Positions 1 through 6,347 of a stretch of DNA of 9,630 bases are shown one piece after another. Each line of letters starts with the position of its first letter. Position 1 is the stretch's first letter. The translations under genes were made by a program, and so were the position numbers. Below the pieces are notes generated by a model. That model had not been told where the DNA came from. It ran no database searches and saw only the letters and a list, made by a program, of their open reading frames with translations. The stretch comes from Acidobacteriota bacterium (GTDB taxonomy: Bacteria; Acidobacteriota; Terriglobia; Acidiferrales; UBA7541), in NCBI GenBank assembly GCA_003224135.1, contig QHYO01000143.1, forward strand, positions 1-9,630, read 5' to 3'.

Positions 1-170
1 TTATCCGACGCGTCGGTCGAACCTGCACCACCGTAAGCACGACGCAAAAGCAAAATGGAGAGAATCAACACGCCGACGAGCAAGACGGCGGTCATCCCAA
101 AGAAGAGCCATGGATAGGGAAATCCGCTTTGCTGGTGAGGAACCACAAGTGTGAGGGAGTGTGCCAGCAT
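1..170 (-). CDS. Single-pass membrane protein, partial (C-terminus beyond left edge)
   Basis: Reading from an ATG at 170 down to base 3 gives 56 uninterrupted residues. The start is backed by an AGGA-type ribosome binding site about 9 nt upstream. A short polar N-terminus is followed by one strongly hydrophobic segment (about residues 21-42, rich in L, V, F and I), then two arginines and a Gly/Ser/Asp-rich stretch, which is the profile of a membrane anchor with a cytoplasmic region beginning after it. The start lies only 10 bp after the pilD stop on the same strand, so the two are probably cotranscribed. I do not recognise the family. A role in type IV pilus or type II secretion biogenesis is a guess from position only. 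The downstream part is outside the window. Confidence 0.55.
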   Translation of the reverse strand, partial: MLAHSLTLVVPHQQSGFPYPWLFFGMTAVLLVGVLILSILLLRRAYGGAGSTDASD

Positions 171-180
171 TCCGGGGTTC

Positions 181-1086
181 CTATCCAAGCGGAAGCAGGG
201 ACCAGCGCGAACTTGTCCAGGGACCAAAAAACATGATGAGGAATGCAGCGATTCCGAGAAACGTACCAAGCGGGAGCTGATAACGGCTGGCAATGGCCCA
301 ACGCAGAGTGCCGACTTTGCCTAAGCCCATTTTGCTGGCGCGGCGTGCCAAGGCACTTTTCCAACCAGAGACGAACAAGAGAAAGATGACGCCGAGTCCA
401 ATCACAGTGCCCAGGAGAGTTCCGACCATGATGGTCAGAAAGGCGCCGCGAACGCCGAGAAACGTGCCGACCATGAACATCATTTTGACGTCGCCAAACC
501 CCATACCATCGCGGCCGCGAACGAGTTTGTAAAGAATGGCGGCGGCCCACAGAAGGCCTCCACATAAAAGAGCACCAAGGATCGCGTCGAGAACACCGGC
601 GCCCCATTGTAGCAACGCTTTGCCGAATTGGCGCCCAAGCAACATTCTAGCGATGCCGTCTGCAGGAGGCACGCGGATGGCAAAGGCTATGCCCAGGCCG
701 ACACCGAACCAGTTGACGGCATCGGGAAGAATTCGTTCGCGGTAATCCGTGACGATCAGGACTACGAGGATGCTGCTGAAAAACAGCCACTTAACAGTGG
801 CAATAGAGAGACCGAAGCTCAGATAACAACCGACAAAAAGAAAGGCTGTTACGAGTTCGACGGAGGGATACATCGGAGAAATTGGGGTGCGGCAATTGCG
901 GCACTTGCCGCGAAGGATGATCCAGCTCAACACCGGAAGGTTGTCGTAAGGCTTGATGGGAGAGCCGCACTCGGGGCAACGGGAGCCGGGCGAGACGATC
1001 GACACACCCGCGGGAATCCGCGTGATGCAGACGTTCAGAAAGCTGCCGATAGCCAGTCCGACGAGAAAAAACACGGCAATGATCAC
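181..1086 (-). CDS. pilD: Prepilin peptidase / N-methyltransferase (type IV leader peptidase, A24 family)
   Basis: This membrane aspartic protease cleaves the leader of type IV prepilins and type II secretion pseudopilins, and in bifunctional members methylates the new N-terminus. From a GTG at 1086 it is 301 residues, close to the family norm. It opens with the typical N-terminal helix ending in GLAIGSFLNV (about residues 10-19). Two CxxC pairs follow (C37/C40 and C62/C65), the zinc-binding motif of bifunctional enzymes. Both catalytic aspartates are present: D114 in TDYRERILPD and D199 in GFGDVK. At least six hydrophobic segments are visible. The frame stays open upstream to 1374, but that part is antisense to the hydrolase gene. 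The GTG at 1086 is the only family-like start; a GTG at 1209 would add about 41 polar residues. No clear ribosome binding site is present, and the start lies in a palindrome. No pilin or pilus motor gene is visible nearby. Confidence 0.93.
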   Translation of the reverse strand: MIIAVFFLVGLAIGSFLNVCITRIPAGVSIVSPGSRCPECGSPIKPYDNLPVLSWIILRGKCRNCRTPISPMYPSVELVTAFLFVGCYLSFGLSIATVKWLFFSSILVVLIVTDYRERILPDAVNWFGVGLGIAFAIRVPPADGIARMLLGRQFGKALLQWGAGVLDAILGALLCGGLLWAAAILYKLVRGRDGMGFGDVKMMFMVGTFLGVRGAFLTIMVGTLLGTVIGLGVIFLLFVSGWKSALARRASKMGLGKVGTLRWAIASRYQLPLGTFLGIAAFLIMFFGPWTSSRWSLLPLG

Positions 1087-1099
1087 AGTTTTACTGTGA
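1083..1099. repeat. 17-nt palindrome overlapping the pilD start codon
   Basis: Two perfect 7-nt arms (TCACAGT and ACTGTGA) flank a 3-nt spacer. The GTG start of pilD (1086-1084, minus strand) lies inside one arm. As DNA it could be an operator in the region between divergent genes. As pilD RNA it would form a hairpin hiding the start codon. Neither role is demonstrated. Confidence 0.4.
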
Positions 1100-1169
1100 C
1101 ATAGGAGCGAAAGCGTCTCAATTGGGACACGCCGGAGGAGTGTCCGATGCCTAACGAGGAAGGGCGACT

Positions 1170-1197
1170 TTGTGAGGGTGAGCTGCTCCGTTATAGT
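1170..1197 (+). promoter_or_regulatory. Candidate sigma70-type promoter for the alpha/beta hydrolase
   Basis: TTGTGA (1170-1175) and TATAGT (1192-1197) are separated by 16 bp. A start point about 7 nt after the -10 box would fall near 1204, only about 8 nt before the ATG at 1212. That leaves no room for a Shine-Dalgarno site, and none is seen. The element lies in the 125-bp region shared with divergent pilD. Confidence 0.45.
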
Positions 1198-1211
1198 TAG
1201 AGAATCCACCG

Positions 1212-2228
1212 ATGAACTGGTTCGAACAACGCATTCGCCGCTATGAACACCGCCGCTGGACGACGGACGATAACCGGCGTGTGCGCCCGTTCGAATGGGG
1301 CACGGAACACGTGGGCGGGGAACGCGATGAGGCACATCCTGAAGGATTTTTGGCGGAATACGCAACCCGCGCACTGAAGAACAGCAAGGAGTGGTATGAA
1401 ACCGGGCCGGCGACGGACTACTTGCTCGATGCCGAGAGTGTTTTGACGTTCAGCTCGTCAATCGAGTCTCCGTGGCCGGAAAACAATATCGTGCATGCGC
1501 AACTTTTTCCCGGCAAGGAGAAGCGCGCCGCGGTGCTGGTGTTGCCAAACTGGAACGCGAAATGGAACGGGCAGCGCGGCCTGTGCGAATGGCTCCAGCG
1601 GCTGGGGATTTCTGCGCTGAAGATGAGCCTGCCATATCACGACCGCCGGATGGCGAAGGGGCATGAGCGCGCAGACCAACTGGTCGGGTCAAACATTGGC
1701 CTGACATTGCAGGCAAACCGGCAAGCGGTGCAGGATGCGAAGCGGTGTCTGCGCTGGCTCGAGCGGCAGGGTTACTCTCGCATCGGAATCCTTGGCACGA
1801 GCATTGGATCGTCGGTCGGATACATTACGATGATGCACGACCAAGGAATTCATGCTGGCGGATTTTTCCACGTTTCGACCTACTTTGCGGATGTGGTCAG
1901 CCAGGGGATGACCACCAACCACGTGTGGGAAAGCTTGCGTGACCACGTGTCTGTTGACGAATTACGCGCCTATTGGGCCCCGATCAGCCCGATGCCGTTT
2001 GTGGAACTTGGTATGGGCGCGAAACGAAATACGTTCATGGTTTATGGCAAATATGACCCAACCTTTCTGCCAGAGCTCACTTTAGAGATGGTGGACGCGC
2101 TACACGAGCACGGTGCCAACCCGCGAACCTTGGAGCTGCCTTGCGGTCACTATTCGCTTGAGCTGGGGCCTTTCAGCTATATCGCGGGGTATCGTATGCT
2201 GACGTACCTGAGGTCTGTGCTGGCTTGA
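1212..2228 (+). CDS. Alpha/beta hydrolase family protein
   Basis: The 338-residue protein carries the alpha/beta-hydrolase fold in its C-terminal two thirds. The nucleophile elbow is GTSIGS, with S197 as the likely catalytic serine. The probable acid is D282 in YGKYDPTF and the probable base is H313 in CGHYSLE. The expected order Ser-Asp-His is kept and all three residues are present. A strand RAAVLVLPNWN near residues 105-115 starts the fold, followed by the LPYHDRR loop. About 100 residues precede the fold, with no signal peptide, so it is probably cytoplasmic. It resembles dienelactone-hydrolase or ABHD18-like proteins of unknown substrate; esterase or peptidase activity cannot be told from sequence. 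Start: the ATG at 1212 has no visible ribosome binding site, but a good promoter lies just upstream. It is divergent from pilD, and the next gene has its own candidate promoter, so it may be monocistronic. Confidence 0.85.
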   Translation: MNWFEQRIRRYEHRRWTTDDNRRVRPFEWGTEHVGGERDEAHPEGFLAEYATRALKNSKEWYETGPATDYLLDAESVLTFSSSIESPWPENNIVHAQLFPGKEKRAAVLVLPNWNAKWNGQRGLCEWLQRLGISALKMSLPYHDRRMAKGHERADQLVGSNIGLTLQANRQAVQDAKRCLRWLERQGYSRIGILGTSIGSSVGYITMMHDQGIHAGGFFHVSTYFADVVSQGMTTNHVWESLRDHVSVDELRAYWAPISPMPFVELGMGAKRNTFMVYGKYDPTFLPELTLEMVDALHEHGANPRTLELPCGHYSLELGPFSYIAGYRMLTYLRSVLA

Positions 2229-2243
2229 GTTTTTTCGAGAACT

Positions 2244-2284
2244 GCCTGGGGGTAACTGACTCACGGAGTACGTCAGGCCTTTTC
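2244..2284 (+). terminator. Candidate terminator after the hydrolase gene
   Basis: GCCTG (2244-2248) pairs with CAGGC (2274-2278). The intervening 25 nt contain an inner ACTC/GAGT pairing, and CTTTTC follows the right arm. The stem is short, so this is only a plausible intrinsic terminator 15 bp after the hydrolase stop. Confidence 0.3.
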
Positions 2285-2285
2285 G

Positions 2286-2314
2286 TTGACCCCTACACGA
2301 CGGTTGCTTACTCT
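2286..2314 (+). promoter_or_regulatory. Candidate sigma70-type promoter for the PilZ gene
   Basis: TTGACC (2286-2291) and TACTCT (2309-2314) are spaced by 17 bp. The -35 box matches the consensus at 5 of 6 bases; the -10 box is weak. A transcript starting near 2321 would give a leader of about 65 nt to the GTG at 2388. The TTG that opens the longest reading frame is the -35 box itself, which argues against using it as a start codon. Confidence 0.4.
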
Positions 2315-2376
2315 GTCTACCGACAAGCCAAGTCAGATTGATCCTTGTACCGAATTAGAAAATTGCCGCACGCTTT

Positions 2377-2382
2377 GGGGAG
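2377..2382 (+). promoter_or_regulatory. Ribosome binding site deciding the PilZ gene start
   Basis: GGGGAG lies 5 nt before the GTG at 2388. Neither of the other in-frame candidates (TTG 2286, ATG 2424) has a comparable site. Confidence 0.45.
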
Positions 2383-2387
2383 CTACT

Positions 2388-2723
2388 GTGTCTGGTGGGA
2401 GTGAACACAGCTTTGAAGTTCGAATGAAGCAGTTGCGCGCTGGGCAGCGTGTCAATTCTCGTGTTCCTGTGGCCGTGGAATGGGAAGAGAACCGGTCGCG
2501 GCATACTGCGCAGGGTTGGACCGTGGATATCAGCCCAAAGGGCTGTCTGGCGGTAGTGCCGCAAGGATTCGCGGTAGGGCAGAAACTGGACCTTGTAAAT
2601 CTTGTGAACAAGAACGTGAGCAAGGCCACGTTGATTTGGCGTGGTCACGAGGGCCGTACAGGGTGGGAGCTGGGTTTAGAGCTGCAAGATCCACCTGAGG
2701 ATTTTTGGGGGCTGGATTTTTAG
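2388..2723 (+). CDS. PilZ-domain protein (probable c-di-GMP receptor)
   Basis: This small protein, 111 residues from GTG 2388, consists essentially of one PilZ domain. The N-terminal arginine motif RVNSR (R21, R25) is followed after a beta-strand (VPVAVEW) by DISPKG (D47, S49, G52). These are the RxxxR and D/NxSxxG signatures that contact cyclic di-GMP, so ligand binding is likely retained. The C-terminal GWELGLEL matches the last strand of the barrel. There is no transmembrane segment or attached output domain, so it would act by binding a partner such as a pilus or motility factor. The frame is open from TTG 2286, but that codon lies in a promoter-like box; ATG 2424 is another option (99 residues). 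It sits near pilD, which fits a link to pili, but it is transcribed separately from it. Confidence 0.8.
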   Translation: MSGGSEHSFEVRMKQLRAGQRVNSRVPVAVEWEENRSRHTAQGWTVDISPKGCLAVVPQGFAVGQKLDLVNLVNKNVSKATLIWRGHEGRTGWELGLELQDPPEDFWGLDF

Positions 2724-2733
2724 CCGGCGCCGG
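2724..2733. repeat. 10-bp perfect palindrome after the PilZ stop
   Basis: CCGGCGCCGG starts immediately after the PilZ stop codon. It is self-complementary with no loop and no T-run, so it is not a convincing terminator. It could be chance in GC-rich DNA. Confidence 0.3.
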
Positions 2734-2823
2734 ATCCCATTTCGGGGCATGAGCTCGTTTCGCGGGCGTGACCACTGCTTCGACAGTTTTCCACTGTTTT
2801 TCGCCAGAAACGCTACTTTTTCC

Positions 2824-2853
2824 TTGCGCTTCAATCGGTTACGAACGTATTGT
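2824..2853 (+). promoter_or_regulatory. Weak candidate promoter upstream of parA
   Basis: TTGCGC (2824-2829) and TATTGT (2848-2853) are spaced by 18 bp, within the 234-bp gap between PilZ and parA. The match is modest and other alignments are possible. Otherwise this gap shows no gene; frames through it are not family-like. Confidence 0.25.
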
Positions 2854-2957
2854 TAGCCTAGCTATAGGGGGCTTGCTACGAACGGCACCTACATCTGGGA
2901 AGCCGGTTGCCGGAATGCAAACCAAATTGCGTTCCGCGCGAACGGAGGCGAATTGGA

Positions 2958-3758
2958 ATGACCGCCATCATTACGATTGCCAACCAAAAGGGCGGAGTCG
3001 GAAAAACAACTACGGCGATCAATCTCTCGGCAGCCATCGCACATCGCGGCAAGCGAACGCTTCTCATCGATCTCGATCCACAGGCGAATTCCACGATTGC
3101 ATTTTTTGAATCAGGTGAAATTTCCGCATCGATGTTCGATGTGCTGAGTGAAACGCGCACGCCTATGGCGAATATCATCAAGCCTACGAAAGATCCGAAC
3201 CTATTCGTGGGACCCGGGCGCCTGGCACTGGCGAAACTCGAGCAGGTGCTCGCCGGGCAATTTGACGCGCCGTATCGTTTGAAGGATGCGCTGGCGCCGG
3301 TCGTGAAAGATTTCGACTACATTGTCCTGGACACGCCGCCTTCGCTGGGAATTCTGACTGTGAATGCCCTGGTGAGTTCGACGCACTTGGTAGTTCCGAT
3401 TCAGGCTGCTTACTTCGCCATTGAAGGAACCGACGATCTGCTGGAAACGTATGAGCGGATCCGCGCGCGGCCGAATCCTGGGCTGAAGGTTTTGGGCGTG
3501 GTGATCACGCTCTTTGACAAGCGCACAAATATTTCTCGCGATACGCATGGTCAAATTCGCACGGTTTTTGGAGAAGTGCTGTTTAAGACGAAGATCAGTA
3601 AAAACGTGCGGCTTGAAGAGAGTCCGGCATACAAAGAAACGATTCTGACGTTCGCGCCGAAATCACCCGGCGCGGTCGAGTACAAAAAACTTGCCGCGGA
3701 GGTCATCCAACGTGTTGAAGAAAGCAGGGTTGCCCGTCACGCTGAAGATGCGGCATGA
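2958..3758 (+). CDS. parA: ParA/Soj-family chromosome partitioning ATPase
   Basis: This Walker-type ATPase works with ParB to move or position DNA; ATP-bound dimers coat the nucleoid and ParB triggers hydrolysis. The protein is 266 residues from ATG 2958. The deviant Walker A KGGVGKTT occupies residues 11-18, with signature K11 and K16. The Walker A-prime motif LIDLDPQAN is at 36-44 (D40), and Walker B IVLDTPPS at 122-129. There is no N-terminal helix-turn-helix extension, so it is the short Soj-like chromosomal type rather than the P1-plasmid type. GGAGG lies 9 nt before the ATG; the frame is open to 2907, but the upstream residues are not family-like. The 3' end overlaps parB by 47 bp, indicating coupled translation. 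Only cognate parB is adjacent; the usual gidA/gidB neighbours are absent. Confidence 0.95.
   Translation: MTAIITIANQKGGVGKTTTAINLSAAIAHRGKRTLLIDLDPQANSTIAFFESGEISASMFDVLSETRTPMANIIKPTKDPNLFVGPGRLALAKLEQVLAGQFDAPYRLKDALAPVVKDFDYIVLDTPPSLGILTVNALVSSTHLVVPIQAAYFAIEGTDDLLETYERIRARPNPGLKVLGVVITLFDKRTNISRDTHGQIRTVFGEVLFKTKISKNVRLEESPAYKETILTFAPKSPGAVEYKKLAAEVIQRVEESRVARHAEDAA
3698..3702 (+). promoter_or_regulatory. Ribosome binding site deciding the parB start
   Basis: GGAGG inside the end of parA lies 9 nt before a GTG at 3712. It favours that start over TTG 3691, which precedes the site, and over ATG 3748 (the Met of KMRHDAHY). Confidence 0.55.
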
Positions 3759-4578
3759 CGCGCACTACATCGAACAATTGACAAGCTTCAGCGGCGCCGC
3801 CGTGGGCCGCATGATTCGCGTGGACGAAATCCGCCCGAATCCGGAGCAGCCGCGAAAAGCGCTGGGCGACCTGCGCGAGCTTACGGAGTCTGTTCGCGAA
3901 AAAGGCGTGCTCGAGCCGCTGCTCGTGCGGTTCATCGCGAGCGAAGGCTGCTTCTACATTATTTCCGGCGAACGGCGTTACCACGCCGCGCGCGCGGCCG
4001 GCTTGCGCGAAGTACCGTGCATCGAAAAAACGGTCGATGACGCGGAAACGCTTGAGATCGCGCTGATTGAAAATATTCAGCGTAAAGACCTGACCGCTTT
4101 CGAGGAAGCCGATGGATTGCACCGGCTGGCCTCGCAGTTCGAATACACGCACGAGGATATGGCCAAGAAAATTGGCCGCGCGCGGTCTTCGGTGACCGAG
4201 ACATTGTCGCTGCTGAATATTCCCGAGCCGCTGCGAAAGAAATGCATTGAGAACGGCGTGACTTCGAAATCTTTATTGCTGCAGATTGCTCGGCAGCCGA
4301 CCGAAAAGAAAATGGTCGAAATGTTTCAGCGTATCCTGCAAGGCGGATTGACGCGAGACGAAGCGCGGCGTGAGCGCAGGGAAGAACAAGCCGGTCCACA
4401 GCGCCCCCAGCCGTTTATTTTTCACTTCGAGCCGCAGAACGATGCGTTCAAGTTCAGAATTCAATTCAAGAAGAGCCATGTCTCGCGTGATGAGTTGATC
4501 TCAACGTTGCGCGAAATTCTGTCGCAATTGGAGGGAACGGCATCTGAATCCTCGGAAGCGGACTCGACAGCGGCCTAA
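3712..4578 (+). CDS. parB: ParB/Spo0J-family partitioning protein
   Basis: ParB binds parS, uses CTP to clamp and slide on DNA, and stimulates ParA. The protein is 288 residues from GTG 3712. The ParB/Srx domain begins near residue 33, with NPEQPRK at 43-49. The CTP-pocket motif GERRYHAAR is at 86-94 and ENIQRKDLTAFEEA at 120-133. A helix-turn-helix follows at about 147-169 (HEDMAKKIGRARSSVTETL). The C-terminal 50 residues (IFHFEPQND onward, then a Leu-rich helix) are the probable dimerisation region, ending in a Ser/Glu/Ala tail. The N-terminus lacks the usual basic LGxGL-type segment that activates ParA; instead it has about 30 residues around KMRHDAHYIEQL. The gene overlaps parA by 47 bp and ends before a strong hairpin. 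No consensus parS is visible. Confidence 0.93.
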   Translation: MLKKAGLPVTLKMRHDAHYIEQLTSFSGAAVGRMIRVDEIRPNPEQPRKALGDLRELTESVREKGVLEPLLVRFIASEGCFYIISGERRYHAARAAGLREVPCIEKTVDDAETLEIALIENIQRKDLTAFEEADGLHRLASQFEYTHEDMAKKIGRARSSVTETLSLLNIPEPLRKKCIENGVTSKSLLLQIARQPTEKKMVEMFQRILQGGLTRDEARRERREEQAGPQRPQPFIFHFEPQNDAFKFRIQFKKSHVSRDELISTLREILSQLEGTASESSEADSTAA

Positions 4579-4604
4579 GCCGCTTGGCAAAGGTCTCGAA
4601 AGTA

Positions 4605-4640
4605 AAATCGGGCGCGAAGCTAGGGCTTCGTGCCCGATTT
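4605..4640 (+). terminator. Strong hairpin, probable terminator of parAB
   Basis: Bases 4605-4620 pair with 4625-4640 over 16 positions, with one G-U wobble and a 4-nt TAGG loop. It lies 26 bp after the parB stop. The T-run is short (ATTT then GCATTT), so termination may be imperfect. On the opposite strand the stem is followed by ATTTTACTTT. Confidence 0.6.
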
Positions 4641-4675
4641 GCATTTCCCGGCATCCGTCGGCAAACTAAAAATCT

Positions 4676-5665
4676 ATGAAAAAGTATGACCTTATCTGCA
4701 TCGGAGCCGGTCCAACCGGGCTGGCTTGCGCAATTGAAGCGACCCGCGTTGGTTTAACGGCTCTCGTCATAGACAAAGGCGCTTTGTGTAATTCGCTTTT
4801 ACATTATCCGGTCAACATGGTGTTTTTCACTACGCCGGAATTGTTGGAAATCGGTGATTTGCCGCTGGTGTGCGCCGCAGAGAAGCCAACACGTCTGGAA
4901 TCCTTGAAATACTATCGAAAGACTGCCGAGCACTTCGCGCTCGAGGTGCGGCTTTACGAGCAGGTCACGAAGCTGGAAGGGAGCGATGGCAACTTTTTTG
5001 TTTCCACCGTGACGGAAAATGGAACCAATGGCACGTATCGCGGGGCCAAGATCGCCGTGGCGACCGGTTACTATGACTTGCCAAACGAGCTCGGTGTTCC
5101 TGGCGAGAATCTCCCGCACGTTTCGCACTATTACACGGAGCCGCACCCGTACTGGAATCAGGACGTAGTGGTTGTCGGCGGGAAAAATTCCGCCGCAGAG
5201 GCGGCCTTGGATTTGTGGCGGAATGGCGCGCGCGTAACGATGGTGCATCGCGATGCACAGCTTGGCGCGACGATCAAATATTGGGTCAAGCCGGACATCG
5301 AGAACCGAGTGAAAGCCGGACAGATCCCGATGCACTTCAAGTCCACGGTAAAGGAAATTACCAACGATGCGGTGATCATCGAGAGTCCGGAAGGGAATAA
5401 GCGTTTGCCAGCGAAACAGCTTTTTCTTCTGACCGGATACCATCCCGACTTTGCGTTTATCGAAAGCCTAGGCGTGAGGTTGGATCCGGTAACCAGAAAG
5501 CCAGCCATGAATCCAGAGACTCACGAGAGCAATATTCCGGGAGTGTACCTGGCCGGAGTGGTAATCGGCGGCAGGCATACGAGCGAAATCTTCATCGAGA
5601 ACGGCCGGTTTCACGGCAAACAGATTGCGCTGGCACTGACAGCGCCTCGTGCTCAGACCGTTTAG
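4676..5665 (+). CDS. ypdA: YpdA-family FAD/NAD(P)-dependent oxidoreductase (putative bacillithiol disulfide reductase)
   Basis: This flavoprotein belongs to the thioredoxin-reductase-like class. In Firmicutes, YpdA/Bdr reduces oxidised bacillithiol with NADPH. The protein is 329 residues. An N-terminal FAD site IGAGPTG is at residues 9-15. A family-typical stretch around LHYPVNMVFFTTPELLEIG (42-60) follows. The second dinucleotide site VVVGGKNSAAEAA is at 165-177, and the C-terminal FAD motif region around GVYLAGVV is at 289-296. The CxxC redox pair of true thioredoxin reductases is absent, as expected for YpdA. The position equivalent to the Cys reported as important in Staphylococcus aureus YpdA (GGGPCG) is Thr14 here. 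The start ATG has only a weak ribosome binding site. It is followed after 41 bp by nuoI, probably in one transcript. No bacillithiol synthesis gene is in the window. Confidence 0.88.
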   Translation: MKKYDLICIGAGPTGLACAIEATRVGLTALVIDKGALCNSLLHYPVNMVFFTTPELLEIGDLPLVCAAEKPTRLESLKYYRKTAEHFALEVRLYEQVTKLEGSDGNFFVSTVTENGTNGTYRGAKIAVATGYYDLPNELGVPGENLPHVSHYYTEPHPYWNQDVVVVGGKNSAAEAALDLWRNGARVTMVHRDAQLGATIKYWVKPDIENRVKAGQIPMHFKSTVKEITNDAVIIESPEGNKRLPAKQLFLLTGYHPDFAFIESLGVRLDPVTRKPAMNPETHESNIPGVYLAGVVIGGRHTSEIFIENGRFHGKQIALALTAPRAQTV

Positions 5666-5706
5666 ACTCCACAAGTTTGCTCCACTTTGCTGCGTTTGAT
5701 AAACTC

Positions 5707-6192
5707 ATGGTCATGGCATCTCCGATTCGCGAAGTTTTCGAAACTTTCAGGACGATGTTCAACGGGTTCAGCGTGACTTTCCGGACCATGTTCCGGAAGA
5801 CGGTGACGGAAAGCTATCCGGAGCAGCCGGTGAACTTTCAACCGCGCTACCGCGGAATTCATGTGCTGCATCGCGATGAAAACGGTCTAGAAAAGTGCGT
5901 GGGATGCTTTCTCTGCGCGGCTGCGTGTCCGGCAAATTGCATCTACATCGAAGCTGCGGAAAATACCGACGCCAATCGCATTTCTGCGGGCGAGCGATAT
6001 GCTTCGGTGTACAACATCGACTATTCGCGGTGTATTTTTTGTGGTTACTGTGTGGAAGCGTGCCCGACCGACGCGATTACGCACGGTCACGGTTTTGAGC
6101 TCGCGCCCTACGACATTAACTCGCTTGTGTACCGTAAAGAGCAGATGCTCGAGAAGGACATCGCGCTTCCTAAGGCGGCCGCGGCGCGGTAG
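5707..6192 (+). CDS. nuoI: NuoI-like 2[4Fe-4S] ferredoxin-type protein (NADH-quinone oxidoreductase subunit I)
   Basis: NuoI carries clusters N6a and N6b in the peripheral arm of complex I. The 161-residue protein has two complete 4Fe-4S motifs. The first uses C64, C67, C70 and C74 (CVGCFLCAAACP) with C78 just after; the second uses C109, C112, C115 and C119 (CIFCGYCVEACP). The spacing between them and the preceding segment (FRTMFRKTVTESYPEQP, amphipathic then YPE) fit NuoI better than a soluble ferredoxin. The C-terminus ends in an Ala-rich tail. ATG 5707 or ATG 5713 is the likely start; the frame is open from TTG 5677, close to the ypdA stop. No other nuo gene is in the window, so it may be an orphan or second copy, or the nuo genes may be dispersed. 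Placement after ypdA suggests coexpression. Confidence 0.85.
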   Translation: MVMASPIREVFETFRTMFNGFSVTFRTMFRKTVTESYPEQPVNFQPRYRGIHVLHRDENGLEKCVGCFLCAAACPANCIYIEAAENTDANRISAGERYASVYNIDYSRCIFCGYCVEACPTDAITHGHGFELAPYDINSLVYRKEQMLEKDIALPKAAAAR

Positions 6193-6326
6193 CCACTTCC
6201 TTTTCCTATATTGCATTCCGATTCTATTTCGAAGTAACCAGAAACCAAGAGGCCGAAAATAGAGTCTGCTTCATTCGGGTCGTTAGACACTGTAAATCGA
6301 CCACGGTGTTCCCGCCTAATCCGTCT

Positions 6327-6347
6327 TCGAGAGTGTGCTCGATTTTT
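6327..6347 (+). terminator. Candidate terminator downstream of ypdA-nuoI
   Basis: TCGAG (6327-6331), a 6-nt loop and CTCGA (6338-6342) are followed by five T's. It lies about 135 bp after the nuoI stop and touches the stop codon of the convergent MOSC gene. The stem is only 5 bp. The rest of the 153-bp convergent gap shows no gene. Confidence 0.35.

Noticed and set aside
92..607. 171-residue minus-strand open frame
   Set aside because: It is an alternative frame within pilD, rich in Arg, Trp and His, with no family-like content.
628..1104. 158-residue plus-strand open frame
   Set aside because: It is antisense to pilD, whose catalytic and zinc motifs are intact.
1306..1960. CACGTG cores (near 1308, 1919 and 1943) as parS sites
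   Set aside because: Flanking bases do not give the TGTTNCACGTGNAACA palindrome, and all lie within the hydrolase coding sequence.
4799..5443. 214-residue minus-strand open frame inside ypdA
   Set aside because: It is the antisense shadow of a clearly recognisable flavoprotein gene, rich in Arg and His.
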